A DNA stretch of 10,096 bases. Source: Bacteroidales bacterium. Its GTDB lineage: Bacteria > Bacteroidota > Bacteroidia > Bacteroidales > VadinHA17. The stretch is from assembly GCA_020353115.1 (NCBI GenBank), contig CP070687.1, forward strand, positions 1,608,205 through 1,618,300, written 5' to 3'. The translations under genes and the position numbers were made by a program. Shown here piece after piece: positions 6,924 through 10,096 of this stretch (positions are counted from its first letter, which is position 1; each line of letters starts with the position of its first letter). A model generated the notes under the pieces. That model was not told the origin of the DNA. It worked only from the letters and a program-made list of their open reading frames with translations, and searched no databases.

Positions 6924-8198
6924 ATGGCAGCTGCGTTCAGGAAAGACCTTCAGTACTATAAGTTCTGTCTTTACGGATTCCTCAAGAACCTGCGTTTTTT
7001 CGAACCGTTTCTCTATCTTTTTTTCCTCGAGAAGGGATTGACATTCCTTCAGATAGGAACATTGATTACGGTACGTGAAATCACAAGGAATCTGCTGGAA
7101 ATCCCGACAGGCATACTTGCCGATTCATTCGGAAGGCGAAAAACCATGATCCTATCCTTTGTGTTCTATATCGGATCATTCCTTATCTTCTATTTTACAT
7201 CCGGTTTTGTCATCTTTATCATTGCCATGTTGTTCTATTCTTTCGGGGATGCATTCCGGACCGGAACCCATAAGGCAATGATCTTTGAATACCTGAAGAT
7301 CAGGGGATGGGAAGAACAGAAAGTGCATTATTACGGCCATACACGGTCAGCCTCCCAGCTTGGATCCGCAGTTTCATCCCTTCTGGCTGCTGCTATTGTA
7401 TTCTATACAGGAAATTACGGCCTGATATTCCTCTTTACGGGAATCCCTTATTTCCTTGACCTGCTGTTAATGATCTCATACCCGAAAGAGCTGGATGGAC
7501 CAGCAGTCGGACTGGACAGAACCGGAATCAAACGAAATTTTAAAAAGATACTGGGAGAGGTTATAAATTCATTTAAAAATTCAGTCCTCATAAAATCCAT
7601 AAGTAACGTTTCCATCTACAGCGGATACTATCAGGCAACAAAAGATTACCTGCAGCCCGTTCTGCAAGCAATAGCTACAGGACTGGCTCTTCACCTGGGT
7701 ATGCAGGGAGAAAAAGCCACTGCCATTCTCGTTGGCCTCATTTATTTTCTGTTGTACTTTCTTACTTCATTTGCATCAAGGAATTCAGGAAAGCTAGCCG
7801 ATTTCTTCAGGAACCTAAGGACGCCGTTGAATATCAGTCTTGTGACAGGATTAGTAATCGGAGCTGTTGCCGGACTATGTTCTACCGGTTCGGCTACTAT
7901 AGTTGTTATTCTGTCTATCGTTTTATTTATCGGTATTTACATTACGGAGAATATTAGAAAGCCAATTGGTATCGGGTATATTACGGAACTGTTAAATAAG
8001 GATATCCTGGCAACCGTTCTATCCACAGAGTCGCAGATAAAGAGCCTTTATGCAGCCTTACTTGCCCCTCTCCTCGGTTTTTTTGCCGATAAATATGGAA
8101 TAGGCATTGCCATGATCATAATATCATCACTGGTTCTGGTTATCGTTCCTCTTATTCTGATCAGGGAAGGAAGAAAGGTGAAAAATACAGGGGCGTAA
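6924..8198 (+). CDS. Major facilitator superfamily transporter, substrate unknown
   Basis: A 424-residue inner-membrane secondary transporter. About 12 hydrophobic segments can be picked out, roughly at 14-35, 41-63, 75-95, 95-112, 145-163, 166-186, 226-245, 264-285, 302-322, 324-343, 372-389 and 393-413, with a polar central loop at about 187-225. The loop between segments 2 and 3 carries the MFS motif A in the form TGILADSFGRRKT (62-74), with the Asp and the GRR-K pattern intact. A weaker counterpart, FFADKYG (386-392), sits in the last loop. Length is normal for the family. A good ribosome site and a candidate promoter upstream suggest its own transcription. The gene ends in tandem stops (TAA TAA) and converges on the permease gene. 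Nothing in the sequence or neighbours identifies the substrate; efflux of a small molecule is one possibility. Confidence 0.92.
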   Translation: MAAAFRKDLQYYKFCLYGFLKNLRFFEPFLYLFFLEKGLTFLQIGTLITVREITRNLLEIPTGILADSFGRRKTMILSFVFYIGSFLIFYFTSGFVIFIIAMLFYSFGDAFRTGTHKAMIFEYLKIRGWEEQKVHYYGHTRSASQLGSAVSSLLAAAIVFYTGNYGLIFLFTGIPYFLDLLLMISYPKELDGPAVGLDRTGIKRNFKKILGEVINSFKNSVLIKSISNVSIYSGYYQATKDYLQPVLQAIATGLALHLGMQGEKATAILVGLIYFLLYFLTSFASRNSGKLADFFRNLRTPLNISLVTGLVIGAVAGLCSTGSATIVVILSIVLFIGIYITENIRKPIGIGYITELLNKDILATVLSTESQIKSLYAALLAPLLGFFADKYGIGIAMIIISSLVLVIVPLILIREGRKVKNTGA

Positions 8199-8264
8199 TA
8201 ATCTTTTGTTGCCGGTTGTGAGCCCGAAACCGTTGTTATGCAATCGTTATCCGGTAGTGATTTG

Positions 8265-8283
8265 ATCATACGGGAATCATACG
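8265..8283. repeat. Direct repeat ATCATACG, period 11
   Basis: ATCATACG occurs at 8265-8272 and 8276-8283 in the 207-base convergent spacer between the transporter and permease genes. No function is evident. Confidence 0.3.
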
Positions 8284-8304
8284 ATAGTCATCCATTATTC
8301 ATAT

Positions 8305-8325
8305 AATTACCATTCTGTAGTAATT
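8305..8325. terminator. AT-rich hairpin AATTAC/GTAATT in the convergent spacer
   Basis: AATTAC (8305-8310) and GTAATT (8320-8325) pair perfectly around a 9-base loop, about 100 bases after the transporter stop and between converging genes. The stem has five A-T pairs and one G-C pair and no T-run follows on either strand, so termination is a weak guess based on position. Confidence 0.2.
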
Positions 8326-8352
8326 CGGGGAACTGGGGACTTAATCCGGATT

Positions 8353-8376
8353 CCTGACGCAACTTTGCTGGTCAGG
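8353..8376. terminator. Hairpin CCTGAC/GTCAGG between convergent genes, possible bidirectional terminator
   Basis: CCTGAC (8353-8358) pairs with GTCAGG (8371-8376). Inside, GCA (8359-8361) can pair with TGC (8366-8368) across a two-base bulge, giving about nine pairs around a four-base loop. It lies 29 bases beyond the permease stop and is the strongest stem in the spacer. No T-run follows on either strand, so it could be a factor-dependent terminator or a 3'-end stabilising stem rather than an intrinsic terminator. Confidence 0.35.
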
Positions 8377-8405
8377 GCAGGGTTGAAAACTCGAAATCAC
8401 ATGGG

Positions 8406-10096
8406 TTATTCGTATTTCAGCGATTGTGCCGGCTGACTCCGGATTGCCTGCAATGACTGGTACAACAGGGCTATGAATACCAGGACCAGTGAAGCAAGGC
8501 CTGCAAGAACGAAGATCCACCAGGTAAATCCTACACGATACGGGAAGTTTCTGAACCAGCGGGATATCAGCAACCATGATGCGGGCCAGGCCAGGAGGCA
8601 GGAAACAATTAACAGCCAGAGAAATTCCCGGATAACCGTATACATGATGTGCCGCATCCCCGCACCGTGTACTTTTCTTATACTGATCTCCCGTGTCCTT
8701 AATTCTGCAAGAAACATAGAGAGCCCGAACAATCCCAGCGCAGCAATAATAATAACAACCAGCGTAAAGAAGAAGAGGATTTTCCGAAGCATGATCTCCT
8801 CATAATACATATCCTTTAACTCGCTATCAAAAGAGTAAACGGATATTTTTGCATCCGGGGAGAAATGCAGGTAACTTTCCTTTATTTTTTGTGTTACAGC
8901 GAGGATATTTTCTTCGTTGTCAACCCTTACAATCATCTCCCTGACTCGATCAGGTGAAAGGATAAATGCCTGTGGTTTAAGTGGTGAATGCAGGGAATGG
9001 ATATGAAAGTCCTCAACGATTCCTATAATTTCACCCAGGTATGTACTTAATCCAAGAATGTTCTCTGGTCCGATCAGGCGGCTTGCCGTTTCATTCAGTA
9101 TGATGGCCTTTTCCTCGGTACCCCTCTCATCCGAGAAGAATCTTCCTTCGGTCAGCCTGAACTGCATTGTTTCCATGAAGTTATAGTCAACATAAACAAT
9201 ATCCAGCACGATTTTTTCATCCGGTTTTCTCGGATGATCGATCTGGTAGCTGAAAACACTGTTGGATGGCGGGGCCCACATTGTTCCGGCAACTGCAATT
9301 ACGCCCGGCATTTGTGAAAGCTCCTGCCTGAAAGCGTTATAATTTGTTTTGAAGCGGTTATCCTTTATCCTAATTTTTAACAGATTCTCACTGTTATAAC
9401 CCAGGTCTTTTTTCAGCATAAAATGAATCTGCCTTTCTACGAAACCGGCACTAACCATTAGACCGGTAAAGGTGATCAATTGAACAGTGATCAGCCCTCT
9501 TCTCATTATGTTCTTTTTATGGCCGGATGTAATCGGATCTTTCAGAATATCGCCGGGCGATAACCTTGACATAAAGACGGCCGTATACCAGCCTGAAATA
9601 ATTCCCACAATCAGTGTGATAACAAGAAAGATCAGAACCATGTGTATGTTGCTGGTATATAAGTCAATGTTTGTTCCGAATATCTGGTTAACCCTTGGCA
9701 GTGTTATCTCTACAAGAACGAGGGCAAACGGAAAAGTTATGAATGCGAATAATGTACTTTCGACGAAAAGCTGGTTCCACAAATCCTTTGACATTGCACC
9801 GGTTACTTTCCGGATACCTGTTTCACGTACTCTTTTAAGAGAGCCAGCAGTAGCCAGCAGGATATAATTGTTGGTTGCCACCAGAAGCAGCAGGAAACCG
9901 ATGACAGAAAACAGGTACAGGTTCTTTATATCCCCAACCCTGATCCATATGGTAAACAAACCGGATGACCGGAGATGGATATCACGAAGAGCCTGCAACC
10001 GGAAATGTCTCGAATCCTGAGGATTATATCTTTCTGCGATTGACATCATGGCTTCTTCTGCGGTTGAGGTATTGATTTTATCACGGAACAGAATAA
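8406..10096 (-). CDS. FtsX/MacB-family ABC transporter permease, 5' end outside window
   Basis: The frame is open to the right edge, giving about 562 residues. Bacteroidota members of this family run to roughly 780-800, so the N-terminal 220 or so, with the first membrane helix and part of the periplasmic domain, are missing. An internal ATG at 10049 is not the start, because the frame continues upstream with family-like sequence. Counted from that Met, membrane segments lie near 44-68, 99-117, 136-158, 185-203, 424-447, 476-495 and 511-530. Segments 1-3 and 5-7 form two FtsX domains, each with the signature after its first helix: RETGIRKVTGA (75-85) and REISIRKVHGA (453-463). Between them, about 205-420, is a MacB-like periplasmic domain including EIIGIVEDFHIHSL (340-353). 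It ends in the usual SLKYE. Such permeases work with a cytosolic ATPase to move or extract envelope substrates such as lipoproteins or peptides. No ATPase gene is visible here, so the substrate is unknown. Confidence 0.93.
   Translation of the reverse strand, partial: ILFRDKINTSTAEEAMMSIAERYNPQDSRHFRLQALRDIHLRSSGLFTIWIRVGDIKNLYLFSVIGFLLLLVATNNYILLATAGSLKRVRETGIRKVTGAMSKDLWNQLFVESTLFAFITFPFALVLVEITLPRVNQIFGTNIDLYTSNIHMVLIFLVITLIVGIISGWYTAVFMSRLSPGDILKDPITSGHKKNIMRRGLITVQLITFTGLMVSAGFVERQIHFMLKKDLGYNSENLLKIRIKDNRFKTNYNAFRQELSQMPGVIAVAGTMWAPPSNSVFSYQIDHPRKPDEKIVLDIVYVDYNFMETMQFRLTEGRFFSDERGTEEKAIILNETASRLIGPENILGLSTYLGEIIGIVEDFHIHSLHSPLKPQAFILSPDRVREMIVRVDNEENILAVTQKIKESYLHFSPDAKISVYSFDSELKDMYYEEIMLRKILFFFTLVVIIIAALGLFGLSMFLAELRTREISIRKVHGAGMRHIMYTVIREFLWLLIVSCLLAWPASWLLISRWFRNFPYRVGFTWWIFVLAGLASLVLVFIALLYQSLQAIRSQPAQSLKYE

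Noticed and set aside
8473..8805. Plus-strand open frame opposite the permease 3' end
   Set aside because: It is antisense to the second FtsX domain, which is clearly coding on the minus strand.
1..10096. CRISPR array, tRNA, rRNA, insertion sequence or prophage attachment site
   Set aside because: No regularly spaced repeats, cloverleaf-like segments, transposase or integrase motifs, or long terminal inverted repeats were seen on either strand.

Overview
The window reads as a chromosomal segment of a Bacteroidota member, probably Bacteroidales-like. The reasons are the gene families (a two-parvulin periplasmic chaperone, a DUF5063 protein, an FtsX-like permease with long soluble loops), a signal peptide ending in Ala-Gln, mostly weak Shine-Dalgarno sites, and a candidate promoter of the Bacteroidota -33/-7 type. 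The genus cannot be told from the sequence alone. Almost all of it is coding. The longest gene-free stretch is 230 bases, and I see no tRNA, rRNA, CRISPR array, IS element or integrase.

Layout. Positions 1-3294 are read on the minus strand: guaB (IMP dehydrogenase), then a secreted peptidyl-prolyl isomerase with two parvulin domains that runs off the left edge. A 173-base divergent spacer separates guaB from a plus-strand group. That group is a RecQ-family helicase, a DUF5063 protein whose ATG overlaps the recQ stop (ATGA), and a DEDDy 3'-5' exonuclease resembling RNase D and the WRN exonuclease. After a 230-base spacer with several short palindromes and a plausible promoter comes a 12-TM major facilitator transporter. 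It converges on a minus-strand FtsX/MacB-type ABC permease that runs off the right edge.

How the genes may work together. The left pair are housekeeping functions: guanine nucleotide synthesis and outer-membrane protein folding. The most interesting unit is helicase, DUF5063 and exonuclease (3468-6693). It puts a RecQ motor, apparently without an HRDC domain, beside a separate WRN-like exonuclease, with an uncharacterised helical protein translationally coupled between them. This looks like a split version of the domains joined in Werner helicase and may be a DNA-repair module. The joint function is inferred from gene order only. The transporter and permease to the right look like ordinary envelope genes, and their substrates are unknown.
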